Shown piece after piece: positions 1-8,419 of a stretch of DNA of 34,561 nucleotides; the first letter of the stretch is position 1; every line of letters begins with the position of its first letter. The position numbers and the translations under genes are program-made. The DNA is taken from assembly GCA_010027605.1 (NCBI GenBank), contig RGUW01000005.1, forward strand, positions 1 through 34,561. The letters run 5' to 3'. The notes beneath the pieces are model-generated. The model was not told the origin of the DNA, ran no database searches, and was given only the letters and a program-made list of their open reading frames with translations. The stretch is from Synechococcaceae bacterium WB9_2_112. GTDB lineage: Bacteria; Cyanobacteriota; Cyanobacteriia; PCC-6307; Cyanobiaceae.

Positions 1-2478
1 CTGCGCATGGAAGGCAGGCTGCGCACCCCCGCCGAATTTGAACAGCTGGTGGTGGCCCGCGATGGCAAGACCGGGGGCCTCACCCTGCTGCGCGATGTGG
101 GCCGGGTCGAGCTGGGCAACGAGAGTTACGACGCCATCGCCACCAATCTGGCCGGCAACCCGGTCGTCGCCCTGGTGATCAACCAGCGTGATGGCAGCAA
201 TGCGATCACCGTCAGCGCTGCGGTCAATGCAGCCCTGAGGGAACTGGAGCCCCGGTTCCCACCGGGCATCACGATGCAGCAGATCGTCGATGAAGCCGAC
301 TTCGTCAAGGGCAGCATCGACAACACCACCGCCAGCCTGCGGGACGCGGTGCTGCTGGTGTTTCTGGTGTTGCTGCTGGGCCTGGGCAACAGCCGTCTGG
401 CCCTGGTGACCGCCGCAGCGGTGCCGGTGGCGCTGATCGGCTCCCTCAGCGTGCTGTACCTCACAGGACAGTCGCTCAACAGCCTGACCCTGTTCGGCAT
501 GGTGCTGGCTTCGGGGGTGCTGGTCGACGACGCCATCGTCGTCAGCGAAGACATCGGCCGCAGGCTGGAAGCCGGCAAGCCGCCTCTGCTGGCAGCGCGT
601 GAAGCGATGGCCGAGCTGGGCAGCGCCCTGATCGCCACCTCCCTGGTCCTGATCGTGGTGTTCGTGCCGGTGCTGGGACTGGGGGGCAGCGCGGGCCGGC
701 TCTATGCGCCGATCGCGATCACGATCACGGCGGCGATCATCTTCTCGACGTTCAACGCCCTCACCTTCACGCCGGTGCTGGCCAGCAGAGCCGTGGGCCC
801 GAACCGTTCGGAACCGCGCTGGTTGCTGCGCTGGATCGACCCTCCCCGGCGCTGGCTGGAGCGCCTCGAAGCCCCCTATGGCCGGCTGCTGGGCTGGGTG
901 ATGGCCCACGCACGCCAGGTGGTGGCGCTGTTGCTGGCAGGCATCCTGGTCACGGCCCTGGCGTTGCAGGTTCTGCCCAAGAGCTTCATTCCGCAGGAGG
1001 ACACCGGCCAGCTGCGGGGGGTGGTGATCCTGCCCGATGGCTACGGCCTGCAACAGACCCAGGCGGTGCTGGATCAGGTGCGTGAGGTGGTGCGCAGCGA
1101 GCCACTGATCACCCGAGCCACCTTCTTTGCAGGCCGTTCGTTCGGCGACAGCAGCCCGAACAAAGGGCTCCTGTACCTGCGCCTGGCCCCGATCGAGCAG
1201 CGAACAGGATCCGAGCAGACCACGGCAGCCGTGGGCGATCGGCTCAACGCCAAGCTGCGCCGCCGGATTCGTCAAGCGATGGTGCAGCTGAGCGAGCCCC
1301 CGAGCGTGCGGGGGTTCAGCAGCGAAGGAGGGCTGGAACTGGAACTGCTCGATGTGAGCAACGGTCAGCTCAGCCTCGCCGACTTCGAACAACAGGTGCA
1401 ACGCTTCATTCGGGAGGCGCGAGCCACCGGTGCGTTTGAACGGGTTTCGACGCGCTTCAGCGCCGGTGCTCCTCAGCTGCAATTGATTCCCGACCGGCTG
1501 CAACTCGCCTCACTCGGGGTCGACCTGGCCACTGTTGTCGACACGCTGGGGGCGAGCTTCGGCAGCGATTACGTCAACGACAGCTTTGAAAGCGAGCAGG
1601 TGCGCAAGGTGATCGTGCAGCTCGACGGGGCCAGGCGCCGCGACGCCGATGACGTGCTCAACCTGATGGTGCGCAACCGCGAGGGCAAGCTGATCCCCTT
1701 GCGGCAGCTGGTGCGTCTCGAACAGAGCAGCGGGCCGACCAGCATCAATCACACCCGGCTGGTGCGCTCGATCAGCGTGCGCGCCCTGCCCAAAGACGGT
1801 GTGAGCAGTGGCCAGGCCATGGCCCTGCTCGAACGGGCGCAACAGCGTCAAGCCGGTATCACCGAGCTCGAATGGGCTGGCCTGGCCCGCGAGGAATCAC
1901 GGGCTTCCGGCAGCAACGTGCGGGTCTTTGCCCTGGGCGTGCTGGTGATGCTGCTGGTTCTCGCGGCCCTCTACGAGAACTTCATCGATCCGCTGATCAT
2001 CGGTGTCACCGTGCCGCTGGCGCTGCTGGGAGCCGTGATCGGGCTGGGCCTGCGCGGCATCCCGCTGGATGTCTACGGCCAGATGGGGCTGCTTGTGTTG
2101 GTGAGCGTGGCGGCCAAGAACGGGATCCTGATCGTCGAATTCGCCAACCAGCGCCTCGCGGGTGGTGAACCGCTGGACCAGGCGATTCGCGAGGCCTCGA
2201 TCGCGCGTCTGCGGCCCATCCTGCTGACTGCGATCGCGTCACTGGCGGGGTTCATTCCGTTGCTGCTGGCGAGCGGCTTCGGCTCGGGCAGCCGCATGAG
2301 CATCGGCGTCGTCGTGTTCAGCGGTCAGCTCGTCTCCACCGCCCTCAGCCTGCTGGTGGTGCCGGTGGTTTACCGGCTGGTCAAACGCCGGGAGCTGGAG
2401 GGCTTCCAGTTCCAGCTCGCGCCATGGCGCTCGTTCGTGTTCAGAAGACCACCATCAGGATCGCCACCACCACGCTGA
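1..2478 (+). CDS. RND-family efflux transporter, inner-membrane pump (5' end missing)
   Basis: This is the C-terminal ~825 residues of an AcrB/HAE-1-type proton-driven pump that would export hydrophobic or amphiphilic compounds across the inner membrane with an adaptor and an outer-membrane channel. The frame is open to the left edge, so about 200 residues are missing. Visible hallmarks are the TM4 segment with adjacent Asp-Asp in [10 protein letters not shown] (about residues 173-182 of the visible part) and, in the second half, [13 protein letters not shown] near 703-715. These match the AcrB proton-relay aspartates and lysine. The large periplasmic loops between the two TM blocks are present. 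The C-terminus runs into a Pro/Ser/Arg-rich tail and overlaps the end of the convergent small gene by 38 bases. The substrate cannot be told from sequence. Confidence 0.93.
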   Translation: MRMEGRLRTPAEFEQLVVARDGKTGGLTLLRDVGRVELGNESYDAIATNLAGNPVVALVINQRDGSNAITVSAAVNAALRELEPRFPPGITMQQIVDEADFVKGSIDNTTASLRDAVLLVFLVLLLGLGNSRLALVTAAAVPVALIGSLSVLYLTGQSLNSLTLFGMVLASGVLVDDAIVVSEDIGRRLEAGKPPLLAAREAMAELGSALIATSLVLIVVFVPVLGLGGSAGRLYAPIAITITAAIIFSTFNALTFTPVLASRAVGPNRSEPRWLLRWIDPPRRWLERLEAPYGRLLGWVMAHARQVVALLLAGILVTALALQVLPKSFIPQEDTGQLRGVVILPDGYGLQQTQAVLDQVREVVRSEPLITRATFFAGRSFGDSSPNKGLLYLRLAPIEQRTGSEQTTAAVGDRLNAKLRRRIRQAMVQLSEPPSVRGFSSEGGLELELLDVSNGQLSLADFEQQVQRFIREARATGAFERVSTRFSAGAPQLQLIPDRLQLASLGVDLATVVDTLGASFGSDYVNDSFESEQVRKVIVQLDGARRRDADDVLNLMVRNREGKLIPLRQLVRLEQSSGPTSINHTRLVRSISVRALPKDGVSSGQAMALLERAQQRQAGITELEWAGLAREESRASGSNVRVFALGVLVMLLVLAALYENFIDPLIIGVTVPLALLGAVIGLGLRGIPLDVYGQMGLLVLVSVAAKNGILIVEFANQRLAGGEPLDQAIREASIARLRPILLTAIASLAGFIPLLLASGFGSGSRMSIGVVVFSGQLVSTALSLLVVPVVYRLVKRRELEGFQFQLAPWRSFVFRRPPSGSPPPR

Positions 2479-2782
2479 TCAACAACAGCACCAGCAAGGC
2501 CCCTCCAGCCAGCAGGAGCACACCGGCCATCCGACCGAAGCGCCTGGTGGTGCGCGGAAACAGCAACAGCAGCGAGAGTCCCAGGGCCAGCGGCCACAGC
2601 GGTGGCATCAGCAAGCAGACCCCTGTCAGCAGGATCAACCTGCGGCGCGTCCGACGCTGCCCCTGCGCCCGCTCAAGGGCCTTCTGGTGCTCAAGGTCGA
2701 GGGCGGCGAGTTCATCGTCGACCAACCAGCGGCCATGCCGGCGCGCCGCTTCGAGCTCGCGTTCCAGCTGCGGGTCCGGCAT
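2441..2782 (-). CDS. Small membrane protein of unknown function (113 aa)
   Basis: I do not recognise a family. The protein has a charged N-terminal helix of ~45 residues rich in Glu, Arg, Gln and Leu (possibly coiled coil), followed by two or three hydrophobic segments: [20 protein letters not shown], a second hydrophobic stretch, and a long terminal one ending in [10 protein letters not shown]. An upstream in-frame Met at 2866 would extend it, but that extension is the translation of the tRNA-Leu gene, so the ATG at 2782 is preferred. This ATG lies six bases past the tRNA 3' end, so the two are probably co-transcribed. Its 3' end overlaps the RND pump gene tail by 38 bases, tail to tail. Confidence 0.7.
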   Translation of the reverse strand: MPDPQLERELEAARRHGRWLVDDELAALDLEHQKALERAQGQRRTRRRLILLTGVCLLMPPLWPLALGLSLLLLFPRTTRRFGRMAGVLLLAGGALLVLLLISVVVAILMVVF

Positions 2783-2788
2783 CACCGA

Positions 2789-2872
2789 TGGGGGCAGGGG
2801 GACTTGAACCCCCACAGCCTTGCGGCCTGCAGATTTTAAGTCTGCTGCGTCTACCGGTTTCGCCATGCCCCC
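2789..2872 (-). tRNA. trnL: tRNA-Leu (anticodon UAA), no intron
   Basis: The 84-nt minus-strand sequence folds as a class II tRNA. The acceptor stem is GGGGGCA pairing with TGCCCCC, with discriminator A. The anticodon arm is GCAGA-CTTAAAA-TCTGC, giving anticodon TAA. A variable arm (GGCCGCAAGGC region) and a T arm GGGGG-TTCAAGT-CCCCC follow. The 3' CCA is not encoded; the bases after the discriminator are TCG. Many cyanobacteria and plastids carry a group I intron in the anticodon of this tRNA, and here the anticodon loop is uninterrupted. Upstream on the minus strand a TAAGCT near 2885-2890 could be a weak -10 box, but I see no good -35. Confidence 0.96.
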
Positions 2873-2989
2873 AATCGGCGCAGCTTAGGCCGGGCCTTCG
2901 TGCGTCAGGAGCCCTCGAGCCACCCCGGATGGGATCGGGGCGCACGACTGGTCAGCGCACACCACGACCGATGCCCAACACAACGCTCC

Positions 2990-2995
2990 TATGCT
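2990..2995 (+). promoter_or_regulatory. Possible -10 box of the ndhL operon
   Basis: TATGCT (2990-2995) lies 21 bases before the GTG start of ndhL in the 144-bp gap between the divergent tRNA-Leu and ndhL genes. It is the best sigma70-like -10 match in the gap. The hexamer 17 bases upstream is ACCGAT, a poor -35, so this is only a candidate. Confidence 0.22.
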
Positions 2996-3016
2996 TCGCG
3001 GAACTGTGCTGAGCCA

Positions 3017-3268
3017 GTGCCCTTGCCCGGCTTCCTGAGTGCCATCTCGCCCGAGACCCTGCTGGTGCTGGGGCTCTATGTCGTCCTGGGCGGTGCCTAT
3101 CTGGTGGTGGTGCCGCTCCTGCTCTACGGGTGGATGGTGAAGCGCTGGACCACCATGGGCAAGCTTGAACGCCTGGGTGTCTATGGACTGGTGTTCCTGT
3201 TCTTCCCAGGACTGATCCTGTTCGCTCCCTTCATCAACCTGCGCATGGCCGGCCAGGGGCAGGTCTGA
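3017..3268 (+). CDS. ndhL: NAD(P)H-quinone oxidoreductase subunit L
   Basis: NdhL is a small cyanobacteria/plastid-specific subunit of the NDH-1 complex in the thylakoid membrane, which serves cyclic electron flow, respiration and CO2 uptake. The 83-aa protein fits the usual ~70-85 residues. It has two hydrophobic helices, at about residues 12-38 ([20 protein letters not shown]) and 56-74 ([20 protein letters not shown]), separated by a conserved-looking basic [16 protein letters not shown] loop. No ATG is suitably placed; the GTG at 3017 gives the right length, with a TTG at 3023 as the alternative. The frame upstream is open but has no family-like sequence. The order ndhL, DUF3007, trpA is the typical picocyanobacterial arrangement and supports the call. 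Confidence 0.93.
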   Translation: MPLPGFLSAISPETLLVLGLYVVLGGAYLVVVPLLLYGWMVKRWTTMGKLERLGVYGLVFLFFPGLILFAPFINLRMAGQGQV

Positions 3269-3273
3269 CATCC

Positions 3274-3651
3274 ATGACCAAAGGAGGTGCCCTGCTGCTG
3301 GGCTTGGCGGTGCTCGGCTTGGGTGCCGCGGGTTATGCAGCCTTTGCAGCCACGGGCTTTGAAGGTTTTTCGGCCGGCATCGCCGCCTCGGCCGTGCTCA
3401 TGCTGGTGGTGGTCCTGTGGACCGGCAGCTACCTGTTTCGGGCGGTCACCGGCCGCATGACCTACATGCAGCAACGCCGCGACTACCGCCAGGCCTACGA
3501 CGCCTTCACCGACGCGGAGCTGCTGCGGCGCTTTGAATCCCTCAGCCCCGAGGAGCAGGCCAGGCTCCTGGCCGAAACCGGGGCCGGGTCCAGCGACCAG
3601 TCCGGAGAATCCGACCCCATAGGCTCAGGGGCATCCGAACAGCAGGCGTGA
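3274..3651 (+). CDS. DUF3007 family membrane protein
   Basis: The 125-aa protein has two N-terminal transmembrane helices (about residues 5-28 and 32-55), a cytosolic helical part with the motif [16 protein letters not shown], and a Ser/Gly/Glu-rich tail. This layout and the position between ndhL and trpA match DUF3007, a cyanobacterial and plastid family whose role is not established in my knowledge. It begins 5 bases after the ndhL stop. Its 3' end overlaps the trpA GTG start by four bases (GTGA), so the three genes are likely one translationally coupled operon. A link to NDH-1 is suggested only by the gene order. Confidence 0.88.
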   Translation: MTKGGALLLGLAVLGLGAAGYAAFAATGFEGFSAGIAASAVLMLVVVLWTGSYLFRAVTGRMTYMQQRRDYRQAYDAFTDAELLRRFESLSPEEQARLLAETGAGSSDQSGESDPIGSGASEQQA

Positions 3652-4454
3652 CGGCGATCCAGCAGCGTTTTGAGACCCTGCGGCAGCAGCAGCGCTGCGC
3701 CCTGATGCCGTTTGTGATGGCGGGGGATCCCGATCTCACCACCACAGCCGCAACCCTGCTGGCCCTGCAGGCTGGCGGCGCCGACCTGATCGAACTGGGC
3801 ATTCCCTACAGCGATCCCCTGGCCGACGGCCCGGTGATCCAGGCGGCCGCAGGTCGCGCCCTGGCCGCTGCCACCACCCCGGCCAAGGTGCTGGCCATGC
3901 TGAGCGGCCTGAAGGGCCAGCTCACCAGTCCTGTTGTGCTGTTCACCTACAGCAACCCCCTGCTCAACAAGGGCATGGACGCCTTCTGCGAGGAAGCCGC
4001 CGCGGCCGGCGCCGCGGGGCTGGTGGTGCCCGACCTGCCGCTCGAGGAAGCCGAGAAACTCTCCGCCATTGCCACAAGCCACGGCCTCGACCTGGTACTG
4101 CTGGTGGCTCCCACCACCCCGGCCGAACGGATGCACCGCATCCATGCCGCCAGCCGCGGTTTCACCTACCTGGTGAGCGTCACCGGGGTGACCGGGGTGC
4201 GCACCAACCTGCAGGAACGGGTCGCGCCGCTCGTGCAACAGCTCAAGGCCCAGGGAGGCACGCCGGTGGCCGTGGGTTTCGGCATTTCGGGCCCTGAACA
4301 GGCCCGCCGTGTGCGCGACTGGGGAGCTGATGGCGCGATCGTTGGCAGCGCCCTGGTCAAGGTGATGGCGGAGGCCCAAAGCTGCGGTCAAACGGTGGCT
4401 GACGCCGCCGGCCGGTTCTGCGCCGAGCTGCGCCAGGCCCTGGATCAGCCCTGA
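3648..4454 (+). CDS. trpA: Tryptophan synthase alpha chain
   Basis: TrpA cleaves indole-3-glycerol phosphate to indole and glyceraldehyde-3-phosphate, and the indole is channelled to TrpB for tryptophan synthesis in the cytosol. The protein is 268 residues, the same as the E. coli enzyme. The two catalytic acids are in the standard positions: Glu49 in [12 protein letters not shown] and Asp60 in PLADGP. The phosphate-binding region [10 protein letters not shown] and the conserved [10 protein letters not shown] are intact. Start is a GTG inside the DUF3007 stop overlap; a start at this point gives exact family numbering. trpB is not in the window, as is usual where trp genes are dispersed in cyanobacteria. 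Confidence 0.98.
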   Translation: MTAIQQRFETLRQQQRCALMPFVMAGDPDLTTTAATLLALQAGGADLIELGIPYSDPLADGPVIQAAAGRALAAATTPAKVLAMLSGLKGQLTSPVVLFTYSNPLLNKGMDAFCEEAAAAGAAGLVVPDLPLEEAEKLSAIATSHGLDLVLLVAPTTPAERMHRIHAASRGFTYLVSVTGVTGVRTNLQERVAPLVQQLKAQGGTPVAVGFGISGPEQARRVRDWGADGAIVGSALVKVMAEAQSCGQTVADAAGRFCAELRQALDQP

Positions 4455-4483
4455 TCACGAGGCCCGTCGTCACGCTGCCAACC

Positions 4484-5197
4484 GTGCTGTTTTCTGAGGC
4501 CTGCGAACGCAACAAACAACCCATCGCCCAGGCATTGGAGGGCTGGTTGCCGCGGCCTGCACGGGTGTTTGAGGTGGGCTCGGGCAGCGGCCAGCATGCC
4601 GTTCACTTCACGCGCCAGCGCGACCGGTTGCACTGGCATCCGAGCGAGCGGCCTGGGCAGTTGGCCGGTCTTCAGGAGCGCATCGACCGTGAGGGCCGCG
4701 GGGCGCTGGCCCCCGGCAGCGCGCTGGCCGATGCGGTTGCCCTTGATGTGACCACAGGGCCCTGGCCTCCCGGTCCCTTCGATGCCGTCTTCACAGCCAA
4801 CACGGCCCACATCATGCCGGCGTCTGCGGTGCCCGATCTGGTGGCCGGAGCAGCCGCGCTGCTGGGTCCCGGCGGCCTGCTGCTGCTCTATGGCCCCTTC
4901 AGTGATGGAGGCCGGCACACCGCCCCCAGCAACGCCGCCTTCGACGCCCACCTGCGCAGCATCGACCCCACCATGGGGGTGCGCGATGCCGACTGGATTA
5001 TTGCACTCGCCCGCAGGCACGGCATGCAGCCGCGAGCCGATCAGGCGATGCCGGCCAACAACCGCCTGCTGGTGTTTGCCGCAAACGGCGACACGAGCGG
5101 CAACAGTGACACGAGCGGCAGCGGTGACGCCAACTGCAGTGCTGCCGTCAGCGGCGGTCGCGCCAGCAGCAGGGGGCGCTCCACCAACAGGCGATGA
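4484..5197 (+). CDS. DUF938 (UPF0585) SAM-dependent methyltransferase-like protein
   Basis: The 237-aa protein starts with the family signature FSEACERNKQPI and has a SAM-binding glycine loop VFEVGSGSGQH at about residues 28-38. FTANTAHIM and GPGGLLLLYGPF correspond to later methyltransferase motifs. These mark the DUF938 family of class I methyltransferase folds, whose substrate is unknown. Family members are about 200 residues; here a ~35-residue low-complexity Ser/Gly/Asp/Arg tail follows, containing an 18-base tandem repeat. The GTG at 4484 is the start. The stop overlaps the ATG of the next methyltransferase by four bases (ATGA), so both are probably made together. Confidence 0.87.
   Translation: MLFSEACERNKQPIAQALEGWLPRPARVFEVGSGSGQHAVHFTRQRDRLHWHPSERPGQLAGLQERIDREGRGALAPGSALADAVALDVTTGPWPPGPFDAVFTANTAHIMPASAVPDLVAGAAALLGPGGLLLLYGPFSDGGRHTAPSNAAFDAHLRSIDPTMGVRDADWIIALARRHGMQPRADQAMPANNRLLVFAANGDTSGNSDTSGSGDANCSAAVSGGRASSRGRSTNRR
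5087..5122 (+). repeat. Two-copy 18-bp tandem repeat in the DUF938 gene tail
   Basis: Two consecutive 18-base units (5087-5104 and 5105-5122) share the core GACACGAGCGGC and encode G-D-T-S-G-N and S-D-T-S-G-S. A third partial unit starts GGTGAC. The repeat falls in the non-conserved C-terminal extension. Confidence 0.6.
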
Positions 5198-5997
5198 ACC
5201 AGCCGTTGACGCCTGCCGCCGCCGCCGATCTGTTCGGCACCGTGGCAGCGGCCTATGGGCGCCACCGCCCCACCTACCCGGAGGCCTTCTTCGATGCCTT
5301 TGTGGCGCGCCTGCAGCCGGCTCCCGATCAGGCTCCGCAGGTGTGGGACTGCGGCTGTGGCAGTGGCCAGGCGTCGCTGGCCCTGGCCACCCGGAGCGTG
5401 CGGGTGATCGCCACCGATGCCAGTGCGGCCCAGCTGGCTGAGGCCGACACCCACCCGCTGATCCGTTATGTCCTGGCGCCGGCCGGCGCCAGCGGCCTCG
5501 ACGCTGCCAGCGTCGATGGCGTGTTGGTGGCGGCCGCCGTGCACTGGTTTGCCGGAGAGGCTTTCAACGCCGAGGTGCGACGGGTGTGCCGGCCCGGCGC
5601 CGTGATGGCCTGGATCGGCTACCTGCCATTCCAGCTGGGGGCCGGAGGCCCAGGCTCGGCCATGCCACTGCAACGGGCACTCGATCGCTTCTACGGCGAG
5701 ACGCTTGCGCCCTGGTGGCCGCCCCAGCGCCGCTGGGTCGACCAGAGCTATGCGGGACTTGTCTTCCCAGGCCAGGAGTGGCCCTTTCCAACCGACCTCT
5801 GGATCGAGCGCCACTGGGATCTGCAGCAGCTGCTGGGTTACCTGGGCACCTGGTCTGCGGTGCAGGTCGCACGGCAGTCCGGCCACGACCCGCTGCCCGA
5901 ACTGAGTGCGACGCTCACCGGGCTGTGGCCCCAAGCCGGCACCCAGGCACTCACGGTGCGCTGGCCGTTCATGGGGCGCTGGGGCGCCGTGCGCTAG
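5194..5997 (+). CDS. Class I SAM-dependent methyltransferase
   Basis: The 267-aa protein has the class I methyltransferase fold. It begins with ADLFGTVAAAYGRHRPTYPE, the N-terminal pattern of the trans-aconitate / CRG1-like methyltransferase branch. Motif I is VWDCGCGSGQAS (about residues 50-61), followed by an acidic-loop VIATDAS near 70-76 and DGVLVAAAVHWF near 109-120. The C-terminal half is rich in aromatic residues. The small-molecule substrate cannot be deduced. The ATG overlaps the DUF938 stop. The gene ends 32 bases before the convergent 6030-6443 gene, and no hairpin plus T-run is visible in that gap. Confidence 0.87.
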   Translation: MNQPLTPAAAADLFGTVAAAYGRHRPTYPEAFFDAFVARLQPAPDQAPQVWDCGCGSGQASLALATRSVRVIATDASAAQLAEADTHPLIRYVLAPAGASGLDAASVDGVLVAAAVHWFAGEAFNAEVRRVCRPGAVMAWIGYLPFQLGAGGPGSAMPLQRALDRFYGETLAPWWPPQRRWVDQSYAGLVFPGQEWPFPTDLWIERHWDLQQLLGYLGTWSAVQVARQSGHDPLPELSATLTGLWPQAGTQALTVRWPFMGRWGAVR

Positions 5998-6029
5998 AGC
6001 TCGGTGAGGTCAGACGCCGTGCACCGGGC

Positions 6030-6443
6030 TCAGCGCACCAGATCAAGGCAGCGGGCCGTCTGGTAGTCACTGCTGAGCTTGACCAGCTGCTCACCGGCGT
6101 CGGCAACGGCATCGACCTTGGTGGCGACCTTCTCCGAATAGTTGACGTAGGCCGCCGGGTCGGTGCTGCGCAACAGCCGCGCCTGATCGGGGTTGAGCCG
6201 GCTCTGGCGCATGTCACGGGTCGTCGCATCCAGTCGGCCCTTGGTCTGACTGAGCTGGTCACGCAGGGTGTTGCAGCGGGCGAGCTGCTGCCTGTAGGCC
6301 AGATGGGCCAGCAACCACTGCAGCCCCAGCACCACCACAGCCACGGCGACGATCACACCACCGGCTGCGATCGCCTTCTGCCTGAGGGTCACCGGCTCAC
6401 GCACAACTGGGTTCAATGCTGATGCCGGCCTCGAGGGTGTCAA
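6030..6443 (-). CDS. Single-pass membrane protein of unknown function (137 aa)
   Basis: I do not recognise the family. There is one strong hydrophobic helix at about residues 25-47 (AIAAGGVIVAVAVVVLGLQW), then a likely coiled-coil region with the pattern LARCNTLRDQLSQTKGRLDA and a helical C-terminus containing two Cys-flanked segments. The likely topology is N-in with the soluble part outside the cytosol. The only suitable start is TTG at 6443, overlapping the TGA stop of the aminotransferase (TTGA), which suggests translational coupling. A GTG about 12 codons in is the alternative. Confidence 0.62.
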   Translation of the reverse strand: MTPSRPASALNPVVREPVTLRQKAIAAGGVIVAVAVVVLGLQWLLAHLAYRQQLARCNTLRDQLSQTKGRLDATTRDMRQSRLNPDQARLLRSTDPAAYVNYSEKVATKVDAVADAGEQLVKLSSDYQTARCLDLVR

Positions 6444-7708
6444 GCCTCGCTGAGCAACGCGCCGATGCCGCCGAACAACCGCTCCAGCGCGACGGCCAGG
6501 GTGGGGCCATCGACCATGCCGGTGCTGAGCCGCAGGGCATGGCCGACCAGGCCGAAGGCATCGCCACTCAGGCAGGCCACGCCGTGCCCGCTCGCCAACC
6601 GCACCATGAGGGTTCGCCCATCGACACCCGCCGCCGACAGTCGCTGCGACGCCTCGGGCTCCAGCGCCAGCAGGCCGTAGAAGGCGCCATCGGGCTCAGC
6701 CAGAAGCCGCAGCGGCAGGCCGCCGGCGCGGGCCCGGGCAACGGCGGCGACCAGTTGCTGCTGCAGGGCTGCAAGCCGGGCGACCCGGGGCCGGCACCAG
6801 TCGGGGCCGGCTGAAAGAGCCGCCACCGCCGCCCGCTGGGTGATCCGGGGCGGGCAGATCAGCACCGTGTCCTGCACCTGGGCCAGCCCCGGGCTCAGCT
6901 GGACCGGCACGACCGCATAGCCCAGCCGCCAACCCGCCATGCCATAGGCCTTGGAGAGCGAGAACAGGCTGATGGTGTGCTCGCCCGAACCGGCCTCGGA
7001 GCCGGGGCTCCAATGGGGCGTCTGGCCGTGCACGAAGTGCTCGTAGGCCTCGTCGTGGATGTGAAACAGGCCCTGCAGCGCACACAGCCGATTGATCGCC
7101 TCCAGCACCGCACGGGGCATCACCACGCCGCTGGGGTTGTTGGGGGAGACGGTGACGATTGCCCGGGTGCGGGGAGTGATCGCCGACGCCAGCTGGTCGG
7201 GGTCGGGGATCAGGCCGGCATCCACCGGCACCGCCACACCGCCGGCCAGCTGCACCGCCATCGCATGGTTGAAGTAACAGGGCAGCGGCAGGATCAGCTC
7301 ATCGCCGGGATCGGTGATCACCTGGGCAATGGCGTTGAAGGCCATGTTGCTGCCTGCGGTGACCAGCACCGTGGCGCCGTCGAGCTGCAAGGGAGCGCCG
7401 GGGCGGTCCGGTGCCGTGAGGTTGCGGCGAATGGCCTCCAGCAGCGCGGGATCACCGGCCATGGCCCCATAGCGGTTCAGCGCCGCAGCGTCATCGGCAC
7501 CTGCCATTGCATCGGCAGCCGCGGCCAGCAGGGCGGCCACCCCCGGCGGCGGTCCCCAGCTCACCATGCCCTGGGCCAGCGACAGACAGCCGGGGGTGTC
7601 GCGCACCAGGGCACTGATCACGGGAATCACCGGTTGCAACACGCCCTCGAGGCGCCGGGCCGGGCCAGGCCGTTCAGGCGACCCGGATCTGGGAGGATCC
7701 ACACGCAT
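6440..7708 (-). CDS. PLP-dependent aminotransferase class I/II
   Basis: A fold-type I aminotransferase of 422 residues. The PLP lysine is in SLFSLSKAYGMAGWRLGY (Lys near residue 253). The cofactor-ring Asp is in HIHDEAYEHF, the substrate/cofactor Asn in VSPNNPSG, and a C-terminal Arg in LRLSTG would bind the substrate carboxylate. It falls in the broad aspartate/aromatic/methionine aminotransferase group; the actual amino acid cannot be read from the sequence. I chose the ATG at 7708. A second in-frame ATG at 7729 would overlap the divergent YciI-like gene start. Either way only ~14 bases or fewer separate the two divergent starts, so at least one promoter must lie inside a neighbour's coding region. 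Confidence 0.92.
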   Translation of the reverse strand: MRVDPPRSGSPERPGPARRLEGVLQPVIPVISALVRDTPGCLSLAQGMVSWGPPPGVAALLAAAADAMAGADDAAALNRYGAMAGDPALLEAIRRNLTAPDRPGAPLQLDGATVLVTAGSNMAFNAIAQVITDPGDELILPLPCYFNHAMAVQLAGGVAVPVDAGLIPDPDQLASAITPRTRAIVTVSPNNPSGVVMPRAVLEAINRLCALQGLFHIHDEAYEHFVHGQTPHWSPGSEAGSGEHTISLFSLSKAYGMAGWRLGYAVVPVQLSPGLAQVQDTVLICPPRITQRAAVAALSAGPDWCRPRVARLAALQQQLVAAVARARAGGLPLRLLAEPDGAFYGLLALEPEASQRLSAAGVDGRTLMVRLASGHGVACLSGDAFGLVGHALRLSTGMVDGPTLAVALERLFGGIGALLSEA

Positions 7709-7722
7709 CACGGCACGCTGGC

Positions 7723-7995
7723 ATGGCATCGCGGTTCGTTCTCTGGGGCACCTACTGCGACGATGTTCTCGAGAAGCGAGTCCCCTTCCGCGAGGAACAC
7801 CTGGCCCGGCTGCAACAGCTCAAGGACGGCGGCAGCCTGATCACCCTGGGACCCACCACCGACCTTAGCCGGGTGTTCGGCATCTTCGAGGGGGACTCGG
7901 CCGAGGCCATCGAAGCCCTGGTCAAGGCCGACGTCTACTGGCGTGAAGGGATCTGGACCGACGTCGCCATTCACCCCTGGACCCAGGCGTTCTAG
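7723..7995 (+). CDS. YciI family protein
   Basis: The 90-aa protein matches the YciI-like fold (small ferredoxin-like dimers related to muconolactone isomerase). It starts FVLWGTYCDD, has FREEHLARLQQLKDGGSLITLGP in the middle (with the conserved R..HL..L pattern), a VFGIFEGDS strand, and ends VYWREGIWTDVAIHPW, where aromatic and acidic residues normally line the pocket. The biochemical role of the family is mostly unknown. Its TAG stop and the TAG stop of the convergent cytochrome gene share the palindrome CTAG (7992-7995). Confidence 0.9.
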   Translation: MASRFVLWGTYCDDVLEKRVPFREEHLARLQQLKDGGSLITLGPTTDLSRVFGIFEGDSAEAIEALVKADVYWREGIWTDVAIHPWTQAF

Positions 7996-8354
7996 GCGGG
8001 CGGCCAGCCGGCCTGGGCCTGCTGCCACACATAGGCCGCCACGGCTTCGGGGCCACCCTCACCGAGGCTCGTGGCATAGCCGCCCATCTGTCCGATGCCG
8101 GCGGCGGCCACCTGGGCGATCGCCTCGGGGCTGGCCAGCCCCTGGCGCTCCAGGGCGGTCAATCGCAGGGTCTTGCCCCGGCGGATGATGTTGCCGCCAT
8201 GGACGTGGCAACCGGCGCAGTGGTTCTCAAACAGCACCGCCCCATCAGGGCTCGCCTCGGCCGGCAGGGGCCACCAGGCCAGCAGCACGACCAGCAGCAG
8301 GGCCATGACCCGGAGGATCCGGGTCTGCAGCGCGCGGCCGAAGTGAGAAGCCAT
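7992..8354 (-). CDS. c-type cytochrome, cytochrome c6-like
   Basis: A 120-aa exported mono-haem cytochrome. Residues 1-34 form a Sec signal peptide: basic n-region, hydrophobic MALLLVVLLAWWPL, and cleavage-like AEA-SP. The haem site is CAGCH at residues 46-50, and Met90 in GQMGGY is the likely distal ligand. The sequence NHCAGCHVHGGNIIRRGKTL resembles the low-potential-type c6 paralogues (c6B/c6C group) more than the classical plastocyanin-replacing PetJ. It would act in the thylakoid lumen or periplasm; the electron-transfer partner is unknown. The ATG at 8354 has AGG about nine bases upstream. The internal Met17 is an alternative start but would leave no basic n-region. Confidence 0.88.
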   Translation of the reverse strand: MASHFGRALQTRILRVMALLLVVLLAWWPLPAEASPDGAVLFENHCAGCHVHGGNIIRRGKTLRLTALERQGLASPEAIAQVAAAGIGQMGGYATSLGEGGPEAVAAYVWQQAQAGWPPA

Positions 8355-8419
8355 ACCGACTGCCTGGGTGCCGTTCCAGTCTGGGGCTTCAGGCGCTAGA
8401 CAGGGCCCTTCGAGCGTGG

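Noticed and set aside
2783-2866. In-frame N-terminal extension of the small membrane protein beginning [14 protein letters not shown]
   Set aside because: It is the translation of the tRNA-Leu gene, a common artefact; the ATG at 2782 just after the tRNA is the credible start.
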